A stretch of 52,953 nt of DNA from Thermodesulfobacteriota bacterium (lineage in GTDB: Bacteria; Desulfobacterota; Desulfobulbia; Desulfobulbales; JBFMBH01). The notes under the pieces were generated by a model. That model saw only the letters and a program-made list of their open reading frames with translations, was not told the origin of the DNA and ran no database searches. Shown here in pieces: positions 27,080 to 36,143 of the stretch (positions within the stretch are counted from its first letter, which is position 1; the number at the start of each line of letters is the position of its first letter). The translations under genes were made by a program, and so were the position numbers. The stretch covers positions 1-52,953 of the forward strand of contig JBFMBH010000011.1 of NCBI GenBank assembly GCA_040755095.1, in the 5' to 3' direction.

Positions 27080-27703
27080 ATGGGCAAACCCCAACTGGTC
27101 GTCTTCGATTGCGATGGCGTCATGTTCGACTCCCGCCGCGCCAACGAGGTCTATTACAACCAGCTGCTGGCCCACTTCGGCCGGCCGCCCATGAGCCGGG
27201 AGGAGTTGGACTTCGTGCACATCCATCATGTCGGGGCGGCGGTGGCGCACATCTTCCGGCACTACCCTGGCGAGGCGGCAGCCGCCGACCAGCATCGCCG
27301 CACCCTGGACTACCGGCCGTTCCTCGCCGAGCTGGTCATGGCCCCGGACCTGCCGGCCTTTCTGGCGGCCATCCGGCCCCCGGCCCGCACCGCCATCAGC
27401 ACCAACCGCACCAGCACCATGGCGGCGATCCTGGAGGAGTTCGGCCTGGCCGGCTCCTTCGACCTGGTGGTCACCGCCCAGGACGTGGCGCGGCCCAAGC
27501 CCCATCCCGAGGCCCTGGAGCGGATCCTGGCCCACTTCGACCTCCGGTCCGAGCAGGGCCTCTTCATCGGCGATTCGATCATCGACCAGGAGCACGCCGC
27601 CGCCGCCGGCATGCCTCTGGTCGCCTACCGTAACCCGGCTCTGCAGGCCGATTTCCACGTGAGCAGCTTCATGGAGATCCTGGGGCTGCCGGTGTTCGGG
27701 TAG
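27080..27703 (+). CDS. HAD-superfamily hydrolase
   Basis: A 207-residue phosphatase-like protein. The nucleophile motif VVFDCDGVMFDS (D10 and D12) is followed by a helical cap. STNR supplies motif II, the lysine of motif III is in RPKPHPEAL, and motif IV is FIGDSIIDQEHA. This matches phosphoglycolate phosphatase or beta-phosphoglucomutase-like enzymes, but the substrate cannot be read. ATG 27080 follows the palindromic promoter region; upstream in-frame codons are non-coding. Its stop lies immediately before the left copy of the 56-bp inverted repeat. Confidence 0.85.
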   Translation: MGKPQLVVFDCDGVMFDSRRANEVYYNQLLAHFGRPPMSREELDFVHIHHVGAAVAHIFRHYPGEAAAADQHRRTLDYRPFLAELVMAPDLPAFLAAIRPPARTAISTNRTSTMAAILEEFGLAGSFDLVVTAQDVARPKPHPEALERILAHFDLRSEQGLFIGDSIIDQEHAAAAGMPLVAYRNPALQADFHVSSFMEILGLPVFG

Positions 27704-27705
27704 AG

Positions 27706-27761
27706 CGAATATCGAATGTCCAACAAGGAATGTCCAATGTCGAAGGGACCGGCAGGGAACG
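27706..27761 (+). repeat. 56-bp inverted repeat, left copy
   Basis: This copy is identical to the reverse complement of 28350-28405 at 55 of 56 positions, and weaker similarity runs about ten bases further inward. Inside it, GAATGTCCAA occurs twice (27714 and 27728). It begins three bases after the HAD stop. It is A/T-richer than the surroundings, and it resembles intergenic repeats of this composition that I recall from other environmental bacteria. Confidence 0.9.
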
Positions 27762-27799
27762 TCCGGATGGTTGAGGGGCTGTGAAAGGTGAGGTGAGCT

Positions 27800-28312
27800 A
27801 TGCAGGTCATTCACGAGATCCTGGTGCCGGCGGCGGATCTGGCCACGGCCAGCCAGCGGGTGCGGCGCTTCTTCGACCAGTACCAGCTGGTGCGCTACGA
27901 TGCGGCGCAGGTGCGGGCCGAGGCGTCGTGGCCGGCCTCCCGGCCGGAGCTCTGGCAGGCGGTGGACCGGGGCGAGGCCGCCAACCGCCAGGCGGTGGCC
28001 AACCTGCTCCGGGATCTCGGCGCCCTGGGGTTGGCTGGCCTGCCCGACTTGGCCAACCTCGAGCAGGGCTATCCCAGTAAGCTCCTCCACACCCTGGCCC
28101 ATTTCCTGGATGGCTTTTTCGGCGTCGACTCCGCCTTTTACAACCTGGCGGAAGACTCCCACTGGCTGTCCGCCTCCCTCCGGCAGCGGATCGCGGCCGA
28201 GCCGGACGGCTATTGGCTGCTGACCGTGGCGGCGACCTTCTGCGGGGTGAGCGCCGACCGTACCGGCCTTCTGCGCGGCCCGGCCGCGGCCCAGACAACC
28301 GGCTGCCCGTGA
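27800..28312 (+). CDS. protein of unknown function bracketed by inverted repeats
   Basis: A 170-residue cytoplasmic-looking protein beginning MQVIHEILVPAADL; no family was recognised. It is mostly helical, with a Trp/Tyr/Phe-rich central part (HFLDGFFGVDSAFYNLAEDSHWL) that reads as HFLDGFFGVDSAF then YNLAEDSHWL, and no signal peptide, membrane segment or cysteine cluster. A GAGGTGAG ribosome site precedes ATG 27800. The gene plus its leader is the only cargo between two near-identical 56-bp inverted repeats. Base composition is like that of the neighbours, so recent transfer is not obvious. Confidence 0.65.
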   Translation: MQVIHEILVPAADLATASQRVRRFFDQYQLVRYDAAQVRAEASWPASRPELWQAVDRGEAANRQAVANLLRDLGALGLAGLPDLANLEQGYPSKLLHTLAHFLDGFFGVDSAFYNLAEDSHWLSASLRQRIAAEPDGYWLLTVAATFCGVSADRTGLLRGPAAAQTTGCP

Positions 28313-28349
28313 CCGGCGCCCGGACTCCGGTCTGATTCCTCATCCGAAC

Positions 28350-28405
28350 CGTTCCCTGCCGGTCCCTTCGATATTGGACATTCCTTGTTGGACATTCGAT
28401 ATTCG
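28350..28405 (-). repeat. 56-bp inverted repeat, right copy
   Basis: Reverse-complement partner of 27706-27761 with one mismatch. It ends 27 bases before the start codon of the CoA-binding gene, so it forms most of that gene's upstream region. Confidence 0.9.
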
Positions 28406-28432
28406 TTCTTCTCTTCCCCGTCCGAGGTCTTC

Positions 28433-28855
28433 ATGGTCACCATACCGGAGCTTCTCGCCTTCGCCCGCCGTATCGCGGTGGTGGGCCTGTCCCCCAAGCC
28501 GGAGCGGCCCAGCCACCAGGTGGCGCGCTACCTTCTGGCTGCCGGCTTCGAGGTCATCCCGGTCAATCCCGGCCTGGCCTTTGTCCTGGACCGACCCTGC
28601 TATCCGAGCCTGGCCGCGGTGCCCGGACCGGTGGACATCGTCGACATCTTCCGGCGGCCGGAGGAGGTGCCGGCCCTTGTCCGGGAGGCGATCCGGATCG
28701 GTGCCCGGGCGGTCTGGATGCAGCAGGGCATTGTCCACGCCGCGGCGGCGGCCGAGGCACGGGCTGCCGGACTCATGGTGGTCATGGACCGCTGTCTCAA
28801 GGTCGAGCACCAGCGCCTGGCGGCCGGCATCCTGCCAGGCCTGGGCCCGGCTTGA
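28433..28855 (+). CDS. CoA-binding domain protein (YccU-like)
   Basis: A 140-residue single-domain Rossmann-like protein of the CoA_binding_2 family. It shows RIAVVGLSPKPERPSHQVARYL at the N-terminus, broken here as RIAVVGLSPKPERP and SHQVARYL, then VIPVNPG, VDIVDIFRRPEEVP and the conserved WMQQGIVH. Related proteins bind CoA; the physiological role is unknown. The start ATG 28433 has GAGG upstream. The longer frame from 28385 reads into the inverted repeat and is not used. Confidence 0.88.
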   Translation: MVTIPELLAFARRIAVVGLSPKPERPSHQVARYLLAAGFEVIPVNPGLAFVLDRPCYPSLAAVPGPVDIVDIFRRPEEVPALVREAIRIGARAVWMQQGIVHAAAAAEARAAGLMVVMDRCLKVEHQRLAAGILPGLGPA

Positions 28856-28959
28856 CTTCCGGCCGGGCGGCTGGTATGAATGACCGTTTGCCGTCCGGCG
28901 GTCCGGGGAGCGCCCGGCAGGGCTGGTGGCAAGGCCGCAACGAGCGGGAGGCCAGTCGC

Positions 28960-30258
28960 GTGGAGATGCAGGCCCTCAAGGGCTTCAAGGATATCCTGCC
29001 CGTCGAGTCGGGCACCTGGCAGGCCATGGAGGCCCGGGCGCGGGAGGTGCTGGCGCGGCACGGCTGCGCCGAGATCCGGGTGCCGCTTCTGGAGAAGACC
29101 GAGCTTTTTGCCCGTAGCATCGGCCAGGCCACGGACATCGTGGAAAAGGAGATGTACAGCTTCACCGACCGCAACGGCGAGTCGGTGACCCTGCGGCCGG
29201 AGGGGACTGCCTCGGTGCTGCGGGCCTTTGTCGAGCACGGTCTCCACACCGTGCAGGCGGTGCAGCGCCTCTACACCCTGGGGCCGATGTTCCGGCACGA
29301 GCGGCCGCAAAAAGGGCGCCTGCGCCAGTTCCATCAGCTGTCGGTGGAGGTGATCGGCTCGGCCAGCCCCTATGTGGATGCCGAGGTCATGGCCATGGCC
29401 TGGTCGGTCCTGGCCGCCAACGGCGTGGCGGCGAGCCTTGAGATCAACTCCCTGGGCTGCCCGGGCTGCCGGCCCGCCTACCGGGAGCTCCTGCTCACCT
29501 TCCTGAACGACCTGGCCGCCGAGCTGTGTCCTGACTGCCAGCGCCGCCGCAGCACCAACCCGCTGCGGGTCATGGACTGCAAGAGCAGCCACTGCCAGGA
29601 GCGCTACCAGGGCCTGCCCAAGATGAAGGACCATCTGTGCGGTGCCTGCCAGGAGCATTTCGTCCGGGTGCAGGGGTCCCTCCAGGCCCTGGGCATTCCC
29701 TATGCCGTCAATCCGGCCATGGTCCGGGGCCTCGACTATTATGTGCGCACCGCCTTTGAGCTGGTCACCGATCAGCTCGGCGCCCAGGCGGCGGTGGGCG
29801 CCGGCGGCCGCTACGACGGTCTGATCGCGGCCCTGGGCGGCCCGGATCTGCCGGCCATCGGCTTTGCCATCGGCCTGGAACGGCTGGCTCTTCTGGTCGA
29901 GCAGGCCGCGGCGGCAGCGGTAAGCCCGCCGGCCCTGGATCTCTTCCTGGTGGGCCTGGGACAGGAGGCCACCGGGCGGCTGATGGCCCTGGCCCACGCG
30001 GCCCGCGGTCTGGGGCTGCGGGTGGGCCAGGATTTCGAGGGCCGCAGCCTCAAGGCCCAGCTCAAGCTGGCAGACCGGCTGGGGGCCCGCTGGGTCCTGG
30101 TCCTGGGCGACAACGAGCTGCGGCAAGGTCAGGCCCTCATGAAGGAGATGGCCTCCGGCCGGCAGCAGCCGCTGCCGGTGGCGCCGGCGCCCAGGGCCTG
30201 GGCAGAAGCCCTTATGCCCCTGTGCCAGCCATCCTCCACGACTCCGGGGCCGATCTGA
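28960..30258 (+). CDS. hisS: histidyl-tRNA synthetase HisS
   Basis: A 432-residue class II aminoacyl-tRNA synthetase. Motif 2 ([17 protein letters not shown]) and the histidine-specific motifs [12 protein letters not shown] and [12 protein letters not shown] are clear, as is a C-terminal anticodon-binding domain. Cysteine-rich pairs in the insertion (CPGC, CPDC, CGAC) are common in this HisS subgroup. The start is GTG 28960, about eight bases after GGGAGG; ATG 28966 is an alternative. aspS follows 47 bases later, the common hisS-aspS arrangement. Confidence 0.95.
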   Translation: MEMQALKGFKDILPVESGTWQAMEARAREVLARHGCAEIRVPLLEKTELFARSIGQATDIVEKEMYSFTDRNGESVTLRPEGTASVLRAFVEHGLHTVQAVQRLYTLGPMFRHERPQKGRLRQFHQLSVEVIGSASPYVDAEVMAMAWSVLAANGVAASLEINSLGCPGCRPAYRELLLTFLNDLAAELCPDCQRRRSTNPLRVMDCKSSHCQERYQGLPKMKDHLCGACQEHFVRVQGSLQALGIPYAVNPAMVRGLDYYVRTAFELVTDQLGAQAAVGAGGRYDGLIAALGGPDLPAIGFAIGLERLALLVEQAAAAAVSPPALDLFLVGLGQEATGRLMALAHAARGLGLRVGQDFEGRSLKAQLKLADRLGARWVLVLGDNELRQGQALMKEMASGRQQPLPVAPAPRAWAEALMPLCQPSSTTPGPI

Positions 30259-30305
30259 CCCCCTGCCGGTCCCTTTTCCAACCTCGCGATCCGGGAGATC
30301 TCCCC

Positions 30306-32090
30306 ATGTTCGATTCCCTGGCTGGGCTCAGGCGGAGCCATTCCTGCAACGACCTCCGGGCCGGGCACGCCGGCGCCCAGGTGGTGCTCATGGGCTGGGT
30401 GCTGCGCCGCCGGGACCATGGCGGTGTCATCTTCATCGATCTCCGGGACCGCTGGGGGCTGACCCAGGTGGTGCTCAACCCGGAGCGCAGCCCCGCGGCC
30501 CACGCTCAGGCCCACCGCCTGCGCAGCGAGTGGGTGATCGCTGTCCGGGGCACGGTTTGCCCGCGGCCGGCCGGCATGGAGAACCCGAATCTGGCCACCG
30601 GCGCCGTGGAGGTGATGGTGGATGATCTCCGTACCCTGAACAGCTCTCTGACTCCGCCCTTTCCCCTGGACGAGGAGGTCGAGATCTCGGAGAGCCTGCG
30701 GCTGCGGTACCGCTACCTGGACCTGCGGCGGCCGCAGAGCGCCGCGCCGTTGATCCTCCGCCACCGCACCGCCCAGACCATCCGCCGCTTCCTGGATGGC
30801 CACGACTTCCTGGAGATCGAAACCCCGGTCCTCACCCGCAGCACCCCGGAAGGGGCTCGGGACTACCTGGTGCCCAGCCGGGTCAACCCGGGCCGCTTCT
30901 ACGCCCTGCCCCAGTCGCCGCAGCTTTTCAAGCAGCTGCTCATGTGTGCCGGTCTGGAGCGCTACTACCAGATCGTCAAGTGCTTCCGGGACGAGGATCT
31001 GCGGGCGGACCGCCAGCCGGAGTTCACCCAGGTGGACATGGAGCTGTCCTTTGTGGATGAGGCCGAGATCCAAGGCCTCATCGAGGGCATGCTGCAGGCG
31101 CTTTTCCGGGAGGTGCTGGGCAGGGAGCTGGCTGCCCCTTTCCCCAGCCTGACGTACGGGGAGGCCATGGCTCGCTTCGGGGTGGACAAGCCCGACCTGC
31201 GCTTCGGCCTGGAGCTTGTGGACCTCACCGCCATCGTGACCGACTGCCAGTTGACGGTCTTCCGCAACGCGGTGGCCGCCGGCGGCCTGGTGAAGGCCAT
31301 CAACGCCAAGGGCGCGGCCCACCTCTCCCGCAAGGACCTCGACGACCTCACCGCCTTCGTCGCGCCGTTCGGTGCCAAGGGCCTGGCCTGGGTCAAGGTC
31401 AAGGAGGGCGGTGATTGGCAGTCGCCCATTGCCAAGTTCTTCACCGAAGAGGAGCGGACCGGGATGGCGGCGGCCCTTGGCATGGCCCCGGGCGACCTGG
31501 TGCTCTTCGTCGCTGACCAGCCCAAGGTGGTGCACCAGGCCCTGGCCGAGCTGCGCCTGGAGCTGGCCCGCCGTCTCGATCTGGTGGATCGGGGGGCCTT
31601 CTCCTTCCTGTGGGTGACCGATTTCCCCATGCTGGAATACGACGGCGACGAGAAGCGCTGGGTGGCGGTGCACCACCCCTTCACCGCGCCTCGGGACGAG
31701 GACCTGTCCCTTCTGGCCAGCGACCCTGGCGCGGTGCGCAGCCGGGCCTACGATCTCGTGCTGAACGGCTACGAGGTGGGCGGCGGCAGCATCCGCATCC
31801 ACCGGAAGGATCTCCAGGAGCAGGTCTTCACCGCCCTGGGCATCGGGGCCGAGGAGGCGGCCGGCAAGTTCGGCTTTCTTCTGAACGCTCTCGAGCTGGG
31901 CGCCCCCCCCCACGGCGGCATTGCCCTGGGCCTCGACCGGCTGATGATGCTCCTGGCCGGCAAGGAGAGCATCCGGGACGTCATCGCCTTCCCCAAGACC
32001 CAGAAGGCCACCTGTCCCCTGACCGAGGCACCGGCCGCCGTGGCCCGCCGGCAGCTCACCGAGCTGTCCCTGCGGCCGGACTGGGAATGA
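30306..32090 (+). CDS. aspS: aspartyl-tRNA synthetase AspS
   Basis: A 594-residue bacterial-type AspRS. The N-terminal OB-fold anticodon domain includes [20 protein letters not shown], split here as [11 protein letters not shown] and VIFIDLRDR. The catalytic core has [17 protein letters not shown] (motif 2), and the large GAD insertion domain is present. The C-terminal [20 protein letters not shown] is motif 3. It charges tRNA-Asp (and tRNA-Asn if the enzyme is non-discriminating, which cannot be judged here). ATG 30306 is a typical MFDSL start. Together with hisS it probably forms one transcript running into mltG. Confidence 0.96.
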   Translation: MFDSLAGLRRSHSCNDLRAGHAGAQVVLMGWVLRRRDHGGVIFIDLRDRWGLTQVVLNPERSPAAHAQAHRLRSEWVIAVRGTVCPRPAGMENPNLATGAVEVMVDDLRTLNSSLTPPFPLDEEVEISESLRLRYRYLDLRRPQSAAPLILRHRTAQTIRRFLDGHDFLEIETPVLTRSTPEGARDYLVPSRVNPGRFYALPQSPQLFKQLLMCAGLERYYQIVKCFRDEDLRADRQPEFTQVDMELSFVDEAEIQGLIEGMLQALFREVLGRELAAPFPSLTYGEAMARFGVDKPDLRFGLELVDLTAIVTDCQLTVFRNAVAAGGLVKAINAKGAAHLSRKDLDDLTAFVAPFGAKGLAWVKVKEGGDWQSPIAKFFTEEERTGMAAALGMAPGDLVLFVADQPKVVHQALAELRLELARRLDLVDRGAFSFLWVTDFPMLEYDGDEKRWVAVHHPFTAPRDEDLSLLASDPGAVRSRAYDLVLNGYEVGGGSIRIHRKDLQEQVFTALGIGAEEAAGKFGFLLNALELGAPPHGGIALGLDRLMMLLAGKESIRDVIAFPKTQKATCPLTEAPAAVARRQLTELSLRPDWE

Positions 32091-32139
32091 GCCTGGCGGT
32101 GCTGCCGGCCTGGGGGTCGGTTCCGGCCGTGGAGGGCCT

Positions 32140-33144
32140 ATGAGGGACCGGTGGCTGCTCCTGGGGAGCCTGCTGCTCGGTACGCCTTTGTGGCTTGCCC
32201 TCTGGCTGGGCGGTTACGCCGTCCTCCCCGGCCCGGGGTCGGCCCAGGAGGTCCGGCGCGTCGTCATCCCGGCGGGGACCGGGCTGCGCGGCATCAGCCG
32301 CCTCCTGGCCGAGGCCGGGGTGATCCGACCGGACGTCCGTTTCGCCGTCCTGGCCCGCCTCCGCGGCCAAGCCGGCCGGCTCCAGGCCGGTGTCTACCGC
32401 CTGAGCGCCGGCCTGGCACCCGTGGAGGTCCTGGCGGCCCTGGTCCGGGGGGGCACCGCCCGCCAGCCGGTCACCATTCCCGAAGGCCTGACCGCGGCAG
32501 CGGTGGCCGATCTTCTGGCCGGCGCCGGCCTGGCGGACCGGGAGCGTTTCCTGGAGCTGACCGGCAGCGACACCCTGGCCCAGGAGCTGGGGATCGCCGC
32601 GACGCACCTTGAGGGCTACCTCTTCCCGGACAGCTATGCCCTGGTGCCGGGAATGGACGAGGAGACGATCGTCCGGCTCATGGTCAACCGTTTTGCCTCG
32701 GTTTACCAGGACTTGGCTCACCGGTATCCGGGGGCTGCCCTGGACCGCCACGGGGTGGTCACCCTGGCCTCCATCGTCGAAAAGGAGACCGGCCGTGCCC
32801 AGGAGCGGCCCCTGGTGGCGGCGGTGTTTCTGAACCGCCTGCGCCTCGACATGCCGCTGCAGGCCGACCCGACGGTGATCTATGGCCTGGAGCGCTTTGA
32901 TGGCAACCTCACCCGCCAGCATCTCGCCTCCGACTCCCCCTACAACACCTATGTCCATCGCGGCCTGCCGCCAGGCCCCATCGCCAATCCTGGCCGGGCC
33001 GCCCTGGAGGCGGTGCTGGCACCCGCCGCGGTGCCCTACCTCTACTTTGTGGCGAAAAACGACGGCAGCCACCAGTTTTCCACCGATTTCGCTGCCCATA
33101 GCCAGGCGGTTCGCCGCTACCAGGGCGACAGCCGCCGGCCGTGA
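32140..33144 (+). CDS. mltG: endolytic murein transglycosylase MltG
   Basis: A 334-residue YceG/MltG protein. One N-terminal transmembrane segment (residues 5-28) anchors it in the inner membrane. A LysM-like part follows, then the YceG catalytic domain with LEGYLFPDSY, the catalytic glutamate in LASIVEKETG, and the closing LPPGPIANPG. It cuts nascent peptidoglycan strands and sets glycan length. It starts 49 bases after aspS. The predicted 333-residue product is full-length for the family. Confidence 0.93.
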   Translation: MRDRWLLLGSLLLGTPLWLALWLGGYAVLPGPGSAQEVRRVVIPAGTGLRGISRLLAEAGVIRPDVRFAVLARLRGQAGRLQAGVYRLSAGLAPVEVLAALVRGGTARQPVTIPEGLTAAAVADLLAGAGLADRERFLELTGSDTLAQELGIAATHLEGYLFPDSYALVPGMDEETIVRLMVNRFASVYQDLAHRYPGAALDRHGVVTLASIVEKETGRAQERPLVAAVFLNRLRLDMPLQADPTVIYGLERFDGNLTRQHLASDSPYNTYVHRGLPPGPIANPGRAALEAVLAPAAVPYLYFVAKNDGSHQFSTDFAAHSQAVRRYQGDSRRP

Positions 33145-33181
33145 GCAGGTCTGATCTCGGGTCGGTCCGGGGCAAAAGAGC

Positions 33182-33210
33182 TTGACACGGGTAAAAGGCG
33201 CACGTTATAA
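33182..33210 (+). promoter_or_regulatory. strong promoter of the YjbE-like gene
   Basis: TTGACA (33182-33187) is followed after 17 bp by TTATAA (33205-33210), or after 18 bp by TATAAG. The nearly consensus elements lie about 60 bases upstream of the YjbE-like start. This is one of the best-matched promoters in the window. Confidence 0.75.
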
Positions 33211-33269
33211 GAGCTTCTAGCTTACGCCCGTAGGGGCGGTTGATTCATCAACACTGGGAGGAGGCAACC

Positions 33270-33710
33270 GTGGCGAAGAAGCTGCTTGTTCCATTTCTGG
33301 TTCTGGCGATGCTGCTGGCTGGTGCGCCCATGACCTACGCTGAGGCCGGTGCCGCCGGCGGTGCCGGCGCGGGGGGTGGCACGGGTACAGGCACAGGAGC
33401 GGGCACCGGCGGTGGCACCGGGGCTGGTGCTGGCGCGGGTGGCGGAACCGGTGCCGGCGCCGGTACTGGTGCAGGGGCTGGTGCCGGTGCTGGCGGAGGT
33501 GCAGGCGCCGGGGCCGGGGCTGCCGGCGCCGGGGCAGGGGCCGGCGCAGGAGTGGGGGCCGGGGTTGGCGCGGGCGTCGGGCTGGGCGGTGCCACCCTGG
33601 GCACGGCGCTGGCGGTTGGTGCGGCGGTGGCGGTGGGTATCACTGCTGCGGCCCTGGCCAGCGACGACGAGACGACCCCCAGCCACACGGCCACCACCCA
33701 CCACCACTAG
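33270..33710 (+). CDS. secreted Gly/Ala-rich YjbE-like protein
   Basis: A 146-residue protein starting at GTG 33270 behind a strong GGGAGGAGG site. A signal peptide (about residues 1-24, ending MTYAEA) precedes some 90 residues made almost only of Gly, Ala and a few Thr/Val. Then come a hydrophobic GTALAVGAAVAVGITAAALA stretch and a Thr/His tail. E. coli YjbE has the same plan (signal, low-complexity small residues, hydrophobic patch, Thr tail) and precedes yjbFGH. Here the next gene is YjbH-like, which supports the call. The exact function of YjbE is not established, beyond its link to exopolysaccharide. Confidence 0.7.
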   Translation: MAKKLLVPFLVLAMLLAGAPMTYAEAGAAGGAGAGGGTGTGTGAGTGGGTGAGAGAGGGTGAGAGTGAGAGAGAGGGAGAGAGAAGAGAGAGAGVGAGVGAGVGLGGATLGTALAVGAAVAVGITAAALASDDETTPSHTATTHHH

Positions 33711-33730
33711 ACGGTTTCATTCCGGATGTT

Positions 33731-33750
33731 GCTGCGCACCTCTGCGCAGC
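33731..33750 (+). other. perfect 8-bp hairpin upstream of the terminator
   Basis: GCTGCGCA and TGCGCAGC with a 4-base loop lie between the YjbE-like stop and the intrinsic terminator. It may stabilise the 3' end of the yjbE-like message. Confidence 0.5.
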
Positions 33751-33767
33751 GGCCATCCCTGTTGAAC

Positions 33768-33811
33768 AACGACACTGGCTCCGCTCCCGGGTGGGGTCAG
33801 TGTCGTTTTTT
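33768..33811 (+). terminator. intrinsic terminator between the YjbE-like and YjbH-like genes
   Basis: A perfect 10-bp stem, AACGACACTG / CAGTGTCGTT, is followed by T residues to 33811. It lies only 18 bases before the YjbH-like start. It probably reduces read-through, so that the small secreted protein is made in excess over the outer-membrane protein. Confidence 0.88.
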
Positions 33812-33828
33812 GTCTTGGCGGAGGATGC

Positions 33829-36048
33829 ATGCTCGGCGGGTCTGGGACTCGGCTAGCCAGCATTCGCAGTCGACTGAGGCCATCGCTTGGCGTTACGTTG
33901 CGGTGTATGCCTTTTCAGTGGGGACGTCTTTCCCCAGGGCTCACATCCCTCCTGGTCGCCGTTCTGCTGTCGGCCTCCCCTGCGGACCTCCAGGCTGCAT
34001 CTCCTCCCGCCATCTACCCCTTCCCGAGCCATGGCGGCGGCAGCGGTCTTCTGGACATGCCCTCCGCCCGCCTGCTGCCGGACTGGACGGTACGGGCCGG
34101 CTACACCTGGGCGGATCCGTACGCCACCTATGCCCTGAGCGCCGCGCTTATGCCGTGGTTGGAGGTGAGCGGTCGGCTCACCGAGGTGTCCGGGCTCGGC
34201 ACCCGTTTCGGAGCCGGGTATGGCGACTACAAGGACAAGGCCATCGATGTCAAGGTGCGCCTTCTGGAGGAATCCGGCGGCCATCCTGCCGTGGCCATCG
34301 GCGCTACCGACATCCACGGCACCGGCCTGTTCACCTCGCGCTATCTGGTCCTCTCGCGCCGCCTTGGTGCCCTGGACCTGACCCTGGGCGCTGGCCAGGG
34401 CATCCTGGCCGGCGATCAGACCAAGGGGGCCGGCTCGGCAGGTCCGGCCTCGGAAGATGCGGCGGTGGACTTCCTCACCAGCGGAGAAACCCACACCCGC
34501 CTCTTCGGCGGCGCCGAGCTTCACCTCACCGAGGAGCTGTCGGCGGTGGGTGAGTATTCCAGCCTGGAGTATGAGACCATGTTCGGCCTGGCCCAGGTGA
34601 GCGACCCCGGCAGCAGTCCGCTGAACTTCGGGCTGCGCTACCGCCTGACGCCGCACCTGCTCATGTCCTTGACCGCCCTGCGGGGTGAGCGTCTGGGCTG
34701 GTCCCTGGCCGGCATCTGGCCCTTCGAGCCGGAAGGGATGTTGCCCTGGAAGAAACAGCCGTACTGGGTGGCCGACGAGGAGCTCCGCCGCCGGGCGGCG
34801 TCGGCGGGCAACGATGAGCTGGCGCTGTTCATCCGGGAGGAGGTGGTGGCGGAGCACTTCTCCAACGTCCAGGTGGCGGTGAGCGACCGGGCGGTCTGGC
34901 TGGAGATCGAGAACCCCACCTATCTTTCGGACGTCAAGGCCATGGGGCGGGCGGCCCGCGCCACCCTGTCCATGCTGCCGGAGCGGATCGAGTGGCTCTC
35001 GGTGAGCCTCAAGACCAAGAATATCATTTTGGTGACCATGACCATGGGCCGCCAGGACTTTGCGGCCTTTCTCGACAACCGGCTCGACGCGGCAACACTG
35101 CTGACGTTTAGTGGGTTGACCACCGACGGCGGGGAGGCGCGGCGGATGTTTTTCTGGCAGGAGCCCAGTGCCTCGCCGCTGACGCCGGAAGGAGGCTCCA
35201 GCCTGCTGCGCTACGGCGTGCGTCCCAGCTGGCGCACCCTGCTCAATGATCCTTCCGGATTTTTGAAGAACAACATCGGGCTCGTTTGGCACGCCTCTCT
35301 TTTTCCCTGGACGGGCGTTTTGGGCCGGCTGGCTGTGCATACCCCCCTTTACAACAACGTCAGTACCAGCAACCGGGTGGAGGAGCCCAATCCGTCCCGT
35401 ACCGATTTCGTCTCCTACATGGCGCAGACCGATCTGCGGGTGGAGACCCTGGCCTTCGACCAGGTCGTGGACCTGCCTGGCCACTGGCTGGCCCGGGGGG
35501 CGCTCGGCTTCTTCGAGTCAGCCTACGGTGGCTTCGGGGCCGAGATCTTCCGGCTGGCGCCGTCAGGGCGCTGGGGGGCGGGCCTGGAGTCGGAGTGGGT
35601 CTGGAAACGGGGGTTGGATCGTGAATTCCACCTGCAAGGCGCCCAGGACTATCGCACCCTTTTTTGCAATCTCTACGGGGCGCTGCTGCCGGCCTACGGG
35701 GTTGACCTGGGGCTGAAGGTGGGCCGGTTCCTGGCCGGTGACTGGGGTGGCCGTCTGGATGTCAGCCGCACCTTCCGCCACTTCACCGTGGGCGTCTGGT
35801 ACTCGATCACCGATACCAGCGGCTTTGTCGCTTCGTACAACCGGGGCTACCACGACAAGGGCATCTACCTCACCATCCCCTTCAGCCTCTTTACCGACCG
35901 GGATGTGCCGCGCAAGCTCAGCTACTCGTTGCGGCCCTGGACCAGGGATCCAGGCCAGACGGTGGGCCAGATCAACGCTCTTTACCCCATGGCCAACCGA
36001 GGCAACCCCGACACCCTGAGCCGTCACCTCGACGAGCTGCGGGACTGA
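33829..36048 (+). CDS. YjbH-like outer-membrane exopolysaccharide protein
   Basis: A protein of up to 739 residues from ATG 33829 with GGCGGAGG just upstream. An internal ATG at 33907 starts a better signal peptide (ending SPADLQA). The mature part is beta-rich with alternating aromatic residues, as in YjbH/DUF940 proteins (E. coli YjbH is about 700 residues). The opening GLLDMPSARLLPDWTVRAGY fits, and so does the C-terminal FVASYNRGYHDKGIYLTIPF. YjbH is an outer-membrane beta-barrel protein linked to polysaccharide export. It follows the YjbE-like gene, but the yjbF and yjbG genes are missing. Confidence 0.8.
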   Translation: MLGGSGTRLASIRSRLRPSLGVTLRCMPFQWGRLSPGLTSLLVAVLLSASPADLQAASPPAIYPFPSHGGGSGLLDMPSARLLPDWTVRAGYTWADPYATYALSAALMPWLEVSGRLTEVSGLGTRFGAGYGDYKDKAIDVKVRLLEESGGHPAVAIGATDIHGTGLFTSRYLVLSRRLGALDLTLGAGQGILAGDQTKGAGSAGPASEDAAVDFLTSGETHTRLFGGAELHLTEELSAVGEYSSLEYETMFGLAQVSDPGSSPLNFGLRYRLTPHLLMSLTALRGERLGWSLAGIWPFEPEGMLPWKKQPYWVADEELRRRAASAGNDELALFIREEVVAEHFSNVQVAVSDRAVWLEIENPTYLSDVKAMGRAARATLSMLPERIEWLSVSLKTKNIILVTMTMGRQDFAAFLDNRLDAATLLTFSGLTTDGGEARRMFFWQEPSASPLTPEGGSSLLRYGVRPSWRTLLNDPSGFLKNNIGLVWHASLFPWTGVLGRLAVHTPLYNNVSTSNRVEEPNPSRTDFVSYMAQTDLRVETLAFDQVVDLPGHWLARGALGFFESAYGGFGAEIFRLAPSGRWGAGLESEWVWKRGLDREFHLQGAQDYRTLFCNLYGALLPAYGVDLGLKVGRFLAGDWGGRLDVSRTFRHFTVGVWYSITDTSGFVASYNRGYHDKGIYLTIPFSLFTDRDVPRKLSYSLRPWTRDPGQTVGQINALYPMANRGNPDTLSRHLDELRD

Positions 36049-36079
36049 GCGCTCCGGGACCAGCGGCGGGAAAAGGGGG

Positions 36080-36108
36080 TTGACAGCCCGGGGGAAAAGC
36101 GGTTTTCT
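36080..36108 (+). promoter_or_regulatory. putative promoter of the UDP-xylose synthase-like gene
   Basis: TTGACA (36080-36085) is followed after 17 bp by TTTTCT (36103-36108), about 36 bases upstream of the ATG at 36144. The -10 is weak. Confidence 0.45.
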
Positions 36109-36143
36109 TGACCTCTTGTTCACTCCGTTCTTCCGGGAGCCCC

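Noticed and set aside
30306-30330. GTTCGATTCC, resembling a tRNA T-loop
   Set aside because: It is the first coding segment of aspS, and no acceptor or anticodon stem can be folded around it.
33335-33600. CRISPR-like repetition in the Gly/Ala region
   Set aside because: The repetition is codon-level low complexity without spacers of constant length.
33335-33710. Pro/Ala-rich or Val/Gln-rich frames over the Gly/Ala-rich gene
   Set aside because: They are alternative readings of a repetitive GGN-GCN stretch. Only the GTG 33270 frame has a strong ribosome site, a signal peptide and a sensible tail.
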